Positions 21,756 to 30,672 of a stretch of 64,000 nt of DNA are shown piece by piece. Position 1 is the stretch's first letter; each line of letters opens with the position of its first letter. The DNA comes from Bacillus sp. AFS029637 (GTDB taxonomy: Bacteria; Bacillota; Bacilli; Bacillales; Bacillaceae_G): the NCBI RefSeq assembly GCF_002584985.1, contig NZ_NUPZ01000023.1, positions 89,997 to 153,996 of the forward strand, written 5' to 3'. Under the pieces are notes generated by a model. The model was not told where the DNA came from and searched no databases. It saw only the letters and a list, made by a program, of their open reading frames with translations. The translations under genes and the position numbers were made by a program.

Positions 21756-22588
21756 TGATACAAGATTTTTTACAATATGACTTTTTACGTAACTCTTTAT
21801 ATGCGGGGATTTTAATAGGACTTGTTGCGCCGCTTATCGGTGTATTTGTTGTGATTCGCCGCATGTCGCTTATTGCAGATGCATTGAGTCATGTGACGTT
21901 ATCAGGTATTGCTGCAAGTTTATTACTTGAAAAAACAATTTTCACAGGTGGATTTTTAAATCCTCTATATATGGGAATGATTTTCTCGATAGGTGGAGCG
22001 TTACTAATTGAAAAATTACGAACTGTATATAAGCATTATCAAGAATTAGCGATTCCAATTATTCTTTCAGCGGGAATGGGAATCGGTGTTATTTTCATTT
22101 CACTTGCAAATGGATTTAACACAGATTTATTTAGTTATTTATTTGGTAGTGTAAGTGCTGTTACAAGTGGAGATTTAATTATTATTGGTATTGTAGCAAT
22201 TGTTGTACTTGCAACGATTAGTTTATTATACAAAGAGTTGTTTTTACTATCATTTGATGAGGAATATGCTGTATCAACCGGTTTGAGTGCAAAGTGGATT
22301 CACTTTATTTTTATTATTTTAGTTGCGCTTGTTATTGCAGTATCCATGCGTGTTGTAGGTGTTCTTCTCGTATCATCTTTAATGACGTTACCAGTTGCAG
22401 CAAGTATTCGTATTGCTAAAGGATTTAAACAAACAATTTTCTTTTCCATTATATTTGGTGAAATTGCAGTAATTGGTGGAATGTTTGCTTCGTATCAACT
22501 TGATCTAGCACCAGGTGGTACAATTGTTGTGATAGCAGTTCTTATTTTGATTGGTGCAATTTTATGGAAGAAGAAAAAAACTGCATAA
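21752..22588 (+). CDS. znuB: Zinc ABC transporter permease
   Basis: A 278-residue polytopic permease of the ZnuB/TroC (ABC-3) family with eight or so membrane helices. Typical motifs are [14 protein letters not shown] near residue 43 and a conserved [14 protein letters not shown] segment near 205. The start overlaps znuC (ATGATGA). With ZnuC it forms the membrane part of the importer. Confidence 0.92.
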   Translation: MMIQDFLQYDFLRNSLYAGILIGLVAPLIGVFVVIRRMSLIADALSHVTLSGIAASLLLEKTIFTGGFLNPLYMGMIFSIGGALLIEKLRTVYKHYQELAIPIILSAGMGIGVIFISLANGFNTDLFSYLFGSVSAVTSGDLIIIGIVAIVVLATISLLYKELFLLSFDEEYAVSTGLSAKWIHFIFIILVALVIAVSMRVVGVLLVSSLMTLPVAASIRIAKGFKQTIFFSIIFGEIAVIGGMFASYQLDLAPGGTIVVIAVLILIGAILWKKKKTA

Positions 22589-22601
22589 AGTAGGGATAGG
22601 T

Positions 22602-23015
22602 ATGAATCTAGCAGAAGCTTTACGCCTAATGAAGGAAAAAGGATACAAACATACGGGGAAAAGGGAAGAGATGCTCAGATTATTCGCAGCTCATAATCGT
22701 TATTTAACTGCGAAAGATGTTTTAGAACATATGAAAGATGATTACCCAGGACTCAGCTTTGATACGATTTATCGTAACTTAACGGTTTTTGCTGAAATTG
22801 GTGTTTTAGAACAAACGGAATTAAATGGTGAAAAACATTTTCGTTTTACATGTTCTATTATGGAACATCATCACCATTTTATTTGCTTGGATTGTGGTGG
22901 TACGAAAGAAATTACTTCCTGTCCAATGGATTTTATGAATAAAGATTTTAACGGTTATGAAGTAACCGGTCATAAATTTGAAATATACGGTCGTTGTCCC
23001 AAATGTGCAAAATAA
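22602..23015 (+). CDS. zur: Zinc uptake repressor Zur
   Basis: A 137-residue Fur-family regulator. The N-terminal winged helix has the recognition segment [10 protein letters not shown] (51-60). The structural zinc site uses C95, C98, C132 and C135, and C84 with the His run at 89-92 offers the regulatory site. Alignment with B. subtilis Zur (YqfV) supports the ATG at 22602, although an in-frame extension into znuB exists. Cotranscription with znuCB would give autoregulation. Confidence 0.93.
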   Translation: MNLAEALRLMKEKGYKHTGKREEMLRLFAAHNRYLTAKDVLEHMKDDYPGLSFDTIYRNLTVFAEIGVLEQTELNGEKHFRFTCSIMEHHHHFICLDCGGTKEITSCPMDFMNKDFNGYEVTGHKFEIYGRCPKCAK

Positions 23016-23016
23016 A

Positions 23017-23048
23017 AGCTCGTCGGTTATATAACTGACGAGCTTTTT
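23017..23048 (+). terminator. Terminator of the znu-zur operon
   Basis: AAAGCTCGTCGGTTA and TAACTGACGAGCTTT form a long stem followed by Ts. Confidence 0.88.
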
Positions 23049-23059
23049 GCATAGAAAAG

Positions 23060-23096
23060 AAGGTTGCTCACAAATATTGTGGGCAACCTTCTTTTT
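23060..23096 (-). terminator. Terminator of ispG
   Basis: GAAGGTTGC and GCAACCTTC with an inner CACAA/TTGTG pairing form a hairpin with A/T tracts on both sides. It lies directly behind the ispG stop on the minus strand and could also back up the zur terminator. Confidence 0.8.
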
Positions 23097-24207
23097 ATTG
23101 TTCTTGTGTTTCTTTTTCTTTTTCTCGTTCAGCAGCCATTTCAGCAGCAATTACATCGATTTCTTTTTTCAGTTCTTCTACCATTGTTTCTTCTGGTACT
23201 TTACGAACGACTTTCCCTTTACGGAATAATAATCCTTCTCCACGTGCGCCAGCAATACCGATATCAGCTTCACGAGCTTCACCAGGACCGTTTACAGCGC
23301 AACCGAGTACTGCAACTTTAATAGGTACTTGAAGTGTAGAAATATATTCTTCTACTTCATTAGCGATGCTAATTAAATCAATTTCAATACGGCCACAAGT
23401 TGGACAAGAGATAAGTGTTGCTGCATTAGATGCAAGACCGAATGACTTTAATAGTTCACGCGCAACTTTTACTTCTTCAACTGGATCAGCACTTAATGAA
23501 ATACGTAGTGTATTTCCGATACCCTTGCTTAAGATTGCTCCAAGACCAGCGGCACTTTTTACAGTTCCGGCAAATAATGTTCCAGATTCTGTAATACCTA
23601 AATGTAATGGGTAATCAAAAGCGCGAGATGCTTTCTCGTATGCTTCGATTGCTAAGTTAACATCAGAGGCTTTCATAGATACGATAATATCGTGGAAATC
23701 TAAGTCCTCTAAAATTTTAATATGGTGTAGTGCACTCTCAACCATACCATCAGCAGTTGGATATCCATATTTTTCTAAAATATGGCGTTCTAATGAACCA
23801 GCGTTTACACCGATACGAATTGGAATACCGCGCTCTTTTGCCGCATTTACAACGGCTTCTACTTTATGGCGGCGGCCAATGTTACCTGGATTGATACGTA
23901 CTTTATCAATGCCACCTTCAATTGCTTTTAAAGCAAGACGATAATCAAAATGAATATCAGCAACAAGTGGAATGTTGATTTGTTTTTTAATATCAGCAAT
24001 AGCATCTGCTGCGCGTTCATCTGGAACGGCAACACGAACAACTTGACAGCCAGCTTCTTCTAAACGTTTAATTTCAGCAACTGTTGCTTCAACATCATGT
24101 GTTTTTGTTGTTGTCATACTTTGTATAATTAATTCATTATTACCGCCAATTGTTAAATTACCGACTTTAACTGGACGTGTTTTTGTACGATGAGTCATTT
24201 CATTCAC
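23095..24207 (-). CDS. ispG: (E)-4-hydroxy-3-methylbut-2-enyl-diphosphate synthase
   Basis: A 370-residue 4Fe-4S enzyme (GcpE) of the MEP isoprenoid pathway, converting MEcPP to HMBPP. It has an N-terminal TIM barrel and a C-terminal cluster domain with the cysteines of SCPTCGR and [10 protein letters not shown]. The start is GTG 24207 (an ATG follows three codons later) after AAGGAGAG. A Glu-rich C-terminal tail is unremarkable. Confidence 0.95.
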   Translation of the reverse strand: MNEMTHRTKTRPVKVGNLTIGGNNELIIQSMTTTKTHDVEATVAEIKRLEEAGCQVVRVAVPDERAADAIADIKKQINIPLVADIHFDYRLALKAIEGGIDKVRINPGNIGRRHKVEAVVNAAKERGIPIRIGVNAGSLERHILEKYGYPTADGMVESALHHIKILEDLDFHDIIVSMKASDVNLAIEAYEKASRAFDYPLHLGITESGTLFAGTVKSAAGLGAILSKGIGNTLRISLSADPVEEVKVARELLKSFGLASNAATLISCPTCGRIEIDLISIANEVEEYISTLQVPIKVAVLGCAVNGPGEAREADIGIAGARGEGLLFRKGKVVRKVPEETMVEELKKEIDVIAAEMAAEREKEKETQEQ

Positions 24208-24362
24208 GAATAGATCGCTCTCCTTATAAAAGAAGTTTCTTATTTAGTCCCGTATATCAATGATAGTATACGTGATACAGGGCTATAGAAACCGAAGTGC
24301 TCGGTTTCACTTTTACTATTGTATCAGCGCTTTTATGTAATTGACAAGGATTAAGTGATCGC

Positions 24363-24728
24363 TTATTGATATAACGGGAATTTATAAGACTTTCCAATTT
24401 GTATTTTTGTAGCAGATGTACTTTTATTTAATTGTTTAAAGTCATCAATTACTTTTTCAATAGAAGGGATTTTTTTCTTATTAATTTGTTCTGTAATCGA
24501 GAGGACTGTTTCACCAGTTTTTACTTCGATTGTTTTATAAGTTACATCAGTTTCTTTTTCTGCTTTATTCTCTTTATCCTGTTTTGTATCTGTGTCTTCT
24601 TTTTTTATAGTTTGAGCAGAGGTTGTTTTTTTATATGAACTTAACATCGGTAAAGTGCCGATTTTTATGTCGTAATAAAATATATAGCCGAGAACAAGCA
24701 CGAATAAGAATATACCTAATCTTTTCAT
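24363..24728 (-). CDS. Small membrane-anchored LysM-like protein
   Basis: A 121-residue protein with an N-terminal membrane segment (about 3-20). A Lys/Glu/Thr-rich linker follows, then a C-terminal region (VKTGETVLSI ... IQIGKSYKFPLY, about 68-120) with the look of a degenerate LysM fold, a peptidoglycan-binding module. It occupies the place of B. subtilis yqfZ beside ispG. ATG 24728 follows AAAGGAG at 8 bases. A GTG at 24737 sits in the binding site itself and was rejected. Function unknown. Confidence 0.75.
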   Translation of the reverse strand: MKRLGIFLFVLVLGYIFYYDIKIGTLPMLSSYKKTTSAQTIKKEDTDTKQDKENKAEKETDVTYKTIEVKTGETVLSITEQINKKKIPSIEKVIDDFKQLNKSTSATKIQIGKSYKFPLYQ

Positions 24729-24763
24729 ATTCTTCACTCCTTTGCTAGGAATATATGCTTGTC

Positions 24764-24796
24764 CAAAAAAAAAATGCCTATTTAGGCATTTTTTAA
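24764..24796 (-). terminator. Terminator of the DUF1189 gene
   Basis: AAAAATGCCTA and TAGGCATTTTT pair around TT, with T tracts on both strands. It lies between two minus-strand genes. Confidence 0.8.
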
Positions 24797-24801
24797 CGCT
24801 T

Positions 24802-25560
24802 TTATTTTTCTTTCGGTTTTGGAACTTCTTTAATCGTTAAGTATAGAACGATTAAAACAACTGCGATATAAATGAACGTTGCCCCAGGTACGACGATCTT
24901 GAATAAATCCATAATCATGAAGAAAATGGTTGGGATTGTGTAGCTGTATGCGGTTAGCGTCCAAACTTGTTTATAGGATAGTTTACGTTGACCGCTCATG
25001 GCAGAACCGATGAACGCAAGTAAAGTCACGCCTACAAAAGTGATGAATAATTGGAATAGGTACACTAAGAATCCGATAACAAATAATAAAATTGGGTAAA
25101 TATTATCGAATAAAGAAATAAATTCTTGTAGATCTTTTTTCTCAAGCGATGCACCTAACAAATCGTTATAAGAATACGTTTGTGTTTGACCATTTCCCAT
25201 AGAGACTACTTTATCTTTTAAAACAAATAAACCTGTTTTATTTTGGTATTTTTCTAAGTCTGTTGAATTCGGATCAAATACGAAAAGTGCATTTCCCTCT
25301 TCTTTTTCAATAGGTTGATCAATATCGGCTTTTAGTTCGCCATTTTCAATTTTAAAATCAGGTAAATCTTTATCGATGACTTGATTTACCATGCTCACAC
25401 CATCCTGGATAAGACTACCGTATAAGAAAGTTCTTGGAATAGTAGTAATTAAGCAAAGTAGCATAATATACAAAATGGTTTTACCGATTTTTTGAAAACG
25501 GAATAGCGCCATATCTTTAGGTGAGTATACACTTTTTGCGAATTGGGTAAATATGGACAT
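24802..25560 (-). CDS. DUF1189 integral membrane protein
   Basis: A 252-residue protein with a cytoplasmic N-terminus (SPKDMALFRFQKIGK), a membrane helix near 30-48 and a soluble extracellular domain (about 50-155). Three or four more helices (about 160-240) follow. It matches the DUF1189 family, probably the counterpart of yqgB of B. subtilis at this locus. Its function is unknown. The ATG at 25560 follows AAAGGAAGTG and is preferred to an extension that starts 11 codons earlier. Confidence 0.8.
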   Translation of the reverse strand: MSIFTQFAKSVYSPKDMALFRFQKIGKTILYIMLLCLITTIPRTFLYGSLIQDGVSMVNQVIDKDLPDFKIENGELKADIDQPIEKEEGNALFVFDPNSTDLEKYQNKTGLFVLKDKVVSMGNGQTQTYSYNDLLGASLEKKDLQEFISLFDNIYPILLFVIGFLVYLFQLFITFVGVTLLAFIGSAMSGQRKLSYKQVWTLTAYSYTIPTIFFMIMDLFKIVVPGATFIYIAVVLIVLYLTIKEVPKPKEK

Positions 25561-25695
25561 AGATTCACTTCCTTTATGTATGTATAAAATCATTGTAACG
25601 TACGAATCTAGGGAATCTCAAGTTATATTACATATAGTAGAGAGAACTGAATTTCTCTTTTATTAATTTTCTACTTTTAAAAGAGAAAAATACAA

Positions 25696-25725
25696 TTGAC
25701 ACTTTTCTTTTGCATATGGTAAATT
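25696..25725 (+). promoter_or_regulatory. Promoter of the tRNA gene
   Basis: A perfect -35 TTGACA (25696-25701) is followed after 18 bases by TAAATT (25720-25725). The tRNA begins about 70 bases downstream. Confidence 0.6.
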
Positions 25726-25797
25726 TATCTTACATTTCTTAAAGGATATATCCGATAGGAATTCAGTTATTTTATATATGATTACATACATAATTGT

Positions 25798-25871
25798 GGA
25801 CCCTTAGCTCAGCTGGTTAGAGCAGACGGCTCATAACCGTCCGGTCGTAGGTTCGAGTCCTACAGGGTCCA
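25798..25871 (+). tRNA. tRNA with CAU anticodon (Ile2 or elongator Met)
   Basis: A 74-base cloverleaf. The acceptor stem pairs GGACCCT with AGGGTCC and is followed by discriminator A. The D arm holds AGCTCAGCTGGTTAGAGC, the anticodon stem GACGG/CCGTC has loop CTCATAA, and the T arm holds GTAGGTTCGAGTCCTAC. The anticodon is CAT and no CCA is encoded. The body, especially anticodon stem GACGG/CCGTC and T arm, resembles B. subtilis tRNA-Ile2, whose C34 is modified to lysidine, more than elongator Met as I recall them. It does not have initiator features (three G-C pairs below the anticodon loop). Confidence 0.9.
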
Positions 25872-25902
25872 TATCCATTTCATAAGTTTATTACGTTAGC
25901 AG

Positions 25903-25935
25903 GAAGCTTCCTTGTAGAAGGGAGCTTTTTTTTAC
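25903..25935 (+). terminator. Terminator of the tRNA
   Basis: AAGCTTCCTT and AAGGGAGCTT pair around GTAG with one G-T pair. Eight Ts follow. Confidence 0.8.
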
Positions 25936-26013
25936 GGAATATATGAGCATTTTAATTGAAAAGAAGTGGGAATTTTGCTACTTTAATGGTAGCAAGACAA
26001 TGTGATTTATTTG

Positions 26014-26042
26014 TTTGCACCCTATGGCAATTAGGGTAGAAT
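26014..26042 (+). promoter_or_regulatory. Sigma-A promoter of sodA
   Basis: -35 TTTGCA (26014-26019) and -10 TAGAAT (26037-26042) are separated by 17 bases, 53 bases before the sodA start. Confidence 0.6.
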
Positions 26043-26095
26043 GAAGTTGTATGTCGCATATTAGTGGCAATACATAAACTGGGAGGAATATAACA

Positions 26096-26707
26096 ATGGC
26101 AAAACACGAATTACCAAATTTACCTTATGCGTATGATGCATTAGAACCTCACTTTGACAAAGAAACAATGAACATCCATCATACAAAACATCACAACACG
26201 TATATTACAAACTTAAACGCTGCTTTAGAAGGTCATGCAGAATTAGCTGACAAAAGCGTTGAAGAATTAGTTGCAAACTTAAATGAAGTGCCAGAAGCAA
26301 TCCGTACAGCAGTACGTAACAATGGTGGCGGACATGCGAACCATACATTCTTCTGGACAATCCTATCTCCAAACGGTGGTGGACAACCAGTAGGCGAACT
26401 TGCAACTGCAATTGAAGCGAAATTTGGTAGCTTCGATGCATTCAAAGAAGAATTCGCAAAAGCTGGCGCAACTCGCTTCGGTTCTGGTTGGGCTTGGTTA
26501 GTAGTAAATAACGGTGAGATCGAAGTAACAAGCACTCCAAACCAAGATTCTCCTCTAACTGAAGGTAAGACTCCAGTTATCGGTTTAGATGTTTGGGAGC
26601 ATGCTTACTACTTACATTACCAAAACCGTCGTCCAGACTACATCGGTGCATTCTGGAACGTTGTAGATTGGAACGCTGCTGAAAAACGTTACCAAGAAGC
26701 AAAATAA
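26096..26707 (+). CDS. sodA: Manganese superoxide dismutase
   Basis: A 203-residue Mn/Fe superoxide dismutase. The metal ligands are visible as His 28 (NIHHTKHH), the His of HANHTFFW, and the Asp and His of DVWEHAYY. The GGG-x-A-N-H and QNRRPDY signatures point to the manganese form. Codon use looks strongly biased, as for a highly expressed gene. It has its own promoter and terminator, and RBS GGGAGGAAT. Confidence 0.97.
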   Translation: MAKHELPNLPYAYDALEPHFDKETMNIHHTKHHNTYITNLNAALEGHAELADKSVEELVANLNEVPEAIRTAVRNNGGGHANHTFFWTILSPNGGGQPVGELATAIEAKFGSFDAFKEEFAKAGATRFGSGWAWLVVNNGEIEVTSTPNQDSPLTEGKTPVIGLDVWEHAYYLHYQNRRPDYIGAFWNVVDWNAAEKRYQEAK

Positions 26708-26726
26708 TTGTAACAATTATAGAAAA

Positions 26727-26756
26727 AAGCTAGGAGAATGCTCCTAGCTTTTTTTC
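26727..26756 (+). terminator. Terminator of sodA
   Basis: AAAGCTAGGAG and CTCCTAGCTTT pair around AATG, then Ts. Confidence 0.9.
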
Positions 26757-26825
26757 TATGCTTTCCTTTTACATAATTGGGCTTGTCTTTGGAAGACTAG
26801 AACATGAAGTAAAGGAGAGTTGTGT

Positions 26826-28103
26826 ATGAAGTGGAAACATATAATTGGTGACGTTGAAGTGAATCGGGATTTAGTGTTATTGCTCCTTATTGGAGGCTTA
26901 TACACGCTCGCAATTTCTTTATCGAATACATTTGTGAACATTTATTTATGGAAACAAACACAAAATTATGTGAATCTTGGCTTGTATAATTTGGCCAGCG
27001 TTGTATTACAGCCTCTCACATTTCTTGTAGGTGGGAAATTTGCGAAACGTATTGATCGCTCGATCTTGTTAAGAATAGGTGTGGGAACGTTAGCTGTGTT
27101 TTTTATCGTTGTTTTAGTAGCGGGAAAAAGCGCTTCTCACTATATTTTATTAATGGGAGCCCTCTTAGGAATCGGATATGGTTTTTACTGGTTAGCGTTT
27201 AACTTATTGACATTTGAAATTACAGAACCAGAAACAAGAGATTTCTTTAACGGTTTTCTCGGGCTCCTTACATCCTTCTCTGGAATGATTGGACCAATAG
27301 CAGCAGGATATACAATTTCACGTATGGAAAAATGGAGTGGTTATACTGTCATATTCTTTCTTTCATTAGTGCTATTTGCTATTGCGGTCGTTTTAAGCTT
27401 TTTTTTATCTAAGAGAGAATGTGAAGGACGTTATGAAGTGATGCAAGTATTGAAAGAGCGACGGATTGATAAAAATTGGGGGAGAATTACACGGGCTCAT
27501 TTTTTTCAGGGGTTGAGAGAAGGGACATTTATTTTTGTCATTTCCGTATATGTTTATTTAGCAACTGATAGTGAGCTCGCGCTAGGGAAATATAGCTTAG
27601 TAAATTCTACTGTATCATTTATATGTTACTACTTAGTCGCTCGTATGTTAAAGAAAGAGTGGAGAAAAAAAGCAATTTTACTTGGAGGCATTATTTTATA
27701 TGCGGTCGTATTTTTAGTTATATTCAATGTTACATATACAAAGTTACTTATTTATGCGGCATGTATCGCGATTGCATACCCTATTTTACTCGTTCCGTAC
27801 GGATCAATGACATATGACGTAATTGGTAGAGCGAAAAATGCGAGAGAGTGGCGTGTAGAGTATGTAGTTGTCCGAGAATTATGGTTAAATGCCGGTAGAA
27901 TTTGTTCCATTTTAAGCTTTTTGTGTGCGGTTCTATTTTTTCCACCTGAAAAAAGCTTACCTTTCTTATTATGCATTTTAGGTGCTGGACATTTTCTTAT
28001 ATATTTTGCAGTTAAAAATGTCAAATATGAAGAGGGAAATGCGGGGAAAACAAGTGTGGTAGCGCAAGGAAACACGCAAAATCAAACAGAACCAGAAGGT
28101 TAA
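26826..28103 (+). CDS. yqgE: MFS transporter YqgE
   Basis: A 425-residue major facilitator superfamily protein with about twelve membrane helices and an MFS-like loop GGKFAKRIDRS between helices two and three. It lies between sodA and pbpA like yqgE in B. subtilis. Its substrate is unknown. The ATG follows AAAGGAGAG; a TTG two codons upstream is less likely. Confidence 0.85.
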   Translation: MKWKHIIGDVEVNRDLVLLLLIGGLYTLAISLSNTFVNIYLWKQTQNYVNLGLYNLASVVLQPLTFLVGGKFAKRIDRSILLRIGVGTLAVFFIVVLVAGKSASHYILLMGALLGIGYGFYWLAFNLLTFEITEPETRDFFNGFLGLLTSFSGMIGPIAAGYTISRMEKWSGYTVIFFLSLVLFAIAVVLSFFLSKRECEGRYEVMQVLKERRIDKNWGRITRAHFFQGLREGTFIFVISVYVYLATDSELALGKYSLVNSTVSFICYYLVARMLKKEWRKKAILLGGIILYAVVFLVIFNVTYTKLLIYAACIAIAYPILLVPYGSMTYDVIGRAKNAREWRVEYVVVRELWLNAGRICSILSFLCAVLFFPPEKSLPFLLCILGAGHFLIYFAVKNVKYEEGNAGKTSVVAQGNTQNQTEPEG

Positions 28104-28212
28104 CTTCTCGTTTATTTTATGCTAGAATAGAAAAAGATGTAAGACAGCAGTGAGGACACCTGTATAAAGGTGTCCCTTTCACATTACATAGCTGTTGGTA
28201 GAGGGGGTTTGT

Positions 28213-30336
28213 ATGAGTAAGAAGCAGAAGCAACAAAAGAAAAAGACCCACGTTCCATTTCGGTTAAACGTGCTGTTTTTTTGCGTGTTTTTAATGTTTT
28301 CCGCGGTTATTGTAAGGCTCGGATATGTACAAATTGTTCGCGGTGAGGAATATAAGAATGAAGTGGAGAAGAAAGAGAACTCCACGATAAGTAATCCAGT
28401 CCCGCGTGGGAAAATATTTGACCGTTATGGGCGACCTGTAGTAGATAATACAGCTGTTCGTACAATTACATTTACAAAAATGAAAGGATCAACTGCGGAA
28501 GATCGCCAAAAAACAGCGGAAAAATTAGCTGGTTTGATTGAGGTACCGATAGATAAATTAACAGATCGTGATAAAAAAGACTATTGGCTTGCTCTGCATA
28601 AAGAGGAAGCGAAAGAAAAGATTACGAATAAAGATCGTCAAGAATTGAAAAATAACAAAATTGACGAAAAAGAATTAGACGAACGTCAACGAAGTCGTGT
28701 GACGGAAGAAGAGATTAATCAATTATCCGCAAAAGATTTAGAAATACTAGCGATTAGAAGTAAGATGGACGGCGGATATGCAATGACACCTCAAGTTATT
28801 AAAAAAGATGCTACACCAGAAGAATATGCGATTATTAGTGAAAATCTAGCAACATTACCAGGTATAGATACGAATGTTGATTGGGAACGAAAATATACGT
28901 ATGATGATTTATTCCGAAGTGTTCTTGGCGGCGTGTCGACATCTGATGAAGGTTTACCGAGAGAAAAACTAGATTACTATCTTGTTCGTGATTATAATCG
29001 AAATGACCGAGTAGGAAAAAGTTATCTTGAACAGCAATATGAAGATAGCTTGCACGGTACGAAATCAGAAGTGAAAAATATTACAGATAAAAATGGTAAT
29101 ATTTTAGAAACGATTAATGTATCACAAGGACAACGAGGCAATGACCTGAATTTAACAATCGACATGGAATTACAAAAGCGTGTGGAAGAAATTATCACTA
29201 AAAATTTATTGAAATATAAAGGGGGACAACCTCTTTTAGATCGTGCATTCGTTGTAATGATGAATCCGAAAAATGGTGAAGTTTTATCTATGGCTGGGAA
29301 ACAATTAGTGGAAGAAAATGGAGAAACGAAAGTACAAGATTTCGCGTTAGGAACGATGACGAGTTCTTATCCGATGGGATCGACTGTAAAAGGTGCGACA
29401 GTGCTTACAGGGTATCAAACAGGTGCGATTCAACCGGGTTCAGTTCAACTTGATGAACCGATTGTATTAAAAGGAACGCCAAAAAAATCTTCTTGGAAGA
29501 CGATGGGATATATTAATGATCTGACAGCATTAAAAATGTCTTCTAACGTATATATGTTTAAAACAGCGATGAATATCGCAGGTGTTCCATATGTGAGAGG
29601 TGGTACGTTAGATATACCACAAAAAGCATATGATACGATGCGTTATTATTTTGGACAGTTTGGACTTGGCGTGAAAACAGGTATTGATTTACCGAATGAA
29701 TCTGCTGGACAAAAAGGTAAAACAGATAATATTCCAGGTTTCTTATTAGATTTATCAATTGGACAGTATGATACGTATACACCGCTTCAATTAGCACAGT
29801 ACGTGTCAACAATTGCAAATGGTGGTTACCGTATGCAGCCGCAAGTTGTGAAAGAAATTCGTGAACCGGAAGCAAAACCAGACGAAGTTGGAAAAGTTGT
29901 TCATTCTATGGAACCGAAAGTGCTAAATCGTATTGATATGCCTGAATCACAAATTAAACGTGTTCAAGAAGGATTTAGACAAGTATTTAATGATGCCGGT
30001 GGTACAGCTACGAAATACTTTACAGGTGCACCATATAAAGCTGCTGGTAAAACAGGTACAGCTGAAACCGTGTATGGCGGTGATAAAGAGATTGGTAGAA
30101 ATGCAAAAGGTGAGCGCAAAGAGACATATAACTTAACAATGGTAGGTTATGCGCCACTTGAAGACCCTGAAGTAGCCTTTTCTGTTGTTGTACCTTGGGT
30201 TGATGATAAATCAGGTATTAACGGTTATATTAGTCGTGACATTATGGACGCTTACTTTGATTTGAAAAAGCAAGAAAATGGTGAAGCTCCAAAAGATGCA
30301 AAAGATAATAAAAATAAAAATCAAGATGATGAATAA
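28213..30336 (+). CDS. pbpA: Class B penicillin-binding protein (PBP2A)
   Basis: A 707-residue peptidoglycan transpeptidase for lateral wall growth and spore outgrowth. A basic cytoplasmic tail is followed by one membrane anchor (about 20-40), a dimerisation domain (about 60-330) and the transpeptidase domain. The active-site Ser is S390 in S-T-V-K, followed by a S-S-N motif and K-T-G-T. The start is the ATG after GAGGGGG; an upstream in-frame alternative lacks support. Low-complexity Asn/Lys/Asp tail. Confidence 0.95.
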   Translation: MSKKQKQQKKKTHVPFRLNVLFFCVFLMFSAVIVRLGYVQIVRGEEYKNEVEKKENSTISNPVPRGKIFDRYGRPVVDNTAVRTITFTKMKGSTAEDRQKTAEKLAGLIEVPIDKLTDRDKKDYWLALHKEEAKEKITNKDRQELKNNKIDEKELDERQRSRVTEEEINQLSAKDLEILAIRSKMDGGYAMTPQVIKKDATPEEYAIISENLATLPGIDTNVDWERKYTYDDLFRSVLGGVSTSDEGLPREKLDYYLVRDYNRNDRVGKSYLEQQYEDSLHGTKSEVKNITDKNGNILETINVSQGQRGNDLNLTIDMELQKRVEEIITKNLLKYKGGQPLLDRAFVVMMNPKNGEVLSMAGKQLVEENGETKVQDFALGTMTSSYPMGSTVKGATVLTGYQTGAIQPGSVQLDEPIVLKGTPKKSSWKTMGYINDLTALKMSSNVYMFKTAMNIAGVPYVRGGTLDIPQKAYDTMRYYFGQFGLGVKTGIDLPNESAGQKGKTDNIPGFLLDLSIGQYDTYTPLQLAQYVSTIANGGYRMQPQVVKEIREPEAKPDEVGKVVHSMEPKVLNRIDMPESQIKRVQEGFRQVFNDAGGTATKYFTGAPYKAAGKTGTAETVYGGDKEIGRNAKGERKETYNLTMVGYAPLEDPEVAFSVVVPWVDDKSGINGYISRDIMDAYFDLKKQENGEAPKDAKDNKNKNQDDE

Positions 30337-30350
30337 AAAAGTCGTAAAAA

Positions 30351-30387
30351 AAGCACACTATCTGAAAAGATAGTGTGCTTTTTTTTA
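30351..30387 (+). terminator. Terminator of pbpA
   Basis: A perfect 13-bp stem (AAGCACACTATCT/AGATAGTGTGCTT) with a short GAAA loop and eight Ts. Confidence 0.92.
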
Positions 30388-30570
30388 TAGTTTATGCATA
30401 TCGTGTAATAAATGTGGACAAGTATAAACGATTGAAAAAAGTACGCAACCCCACAAATGATACTTGTATATTGTGTGCTGGGAGGATAACGATTTTATGG
30501 ATTAATAACCAGTGTGGATGAACAGCCCGCTATTGATTAAAATTTCACCTTATGTGGATTCTTGTGGAAC

Positions 30571-30609
30571 TTTACAAAACTTTTACAAACAATTAAAACC
30601 GAATTAATA
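30571..30609 (+). promoter_or_regulatory. Pho box (PhoP binding site) of the pst operon
   Basis: Four direct hexamers with 11-bp periodicity: TTTACA (30571), TTTACA (30582), TTAAAA (30593) and TTAATA (30604). This is the PhoP consensus arrangement (TT[A/T]ACA spaced by 5 bases) at the expected place before pstS. A TATATC-like -10 lies near 30628. Confidence 0.8.
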
Positions 30610-30672
30610 GTTTAGCAGTATTCTTATATCTGTAATCCTGTTATTTCCGGTTACTTCTAGGAGGAAGAACAC

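Noticed and set aside
24291-24311. Hairpin GAAACCGA/TCGGTTTC upstream of ispG as terminator or riboswitch
   Set aside because: It has no T tract on either strand and matches no RNA class I know. It is only a short inverted repeat.
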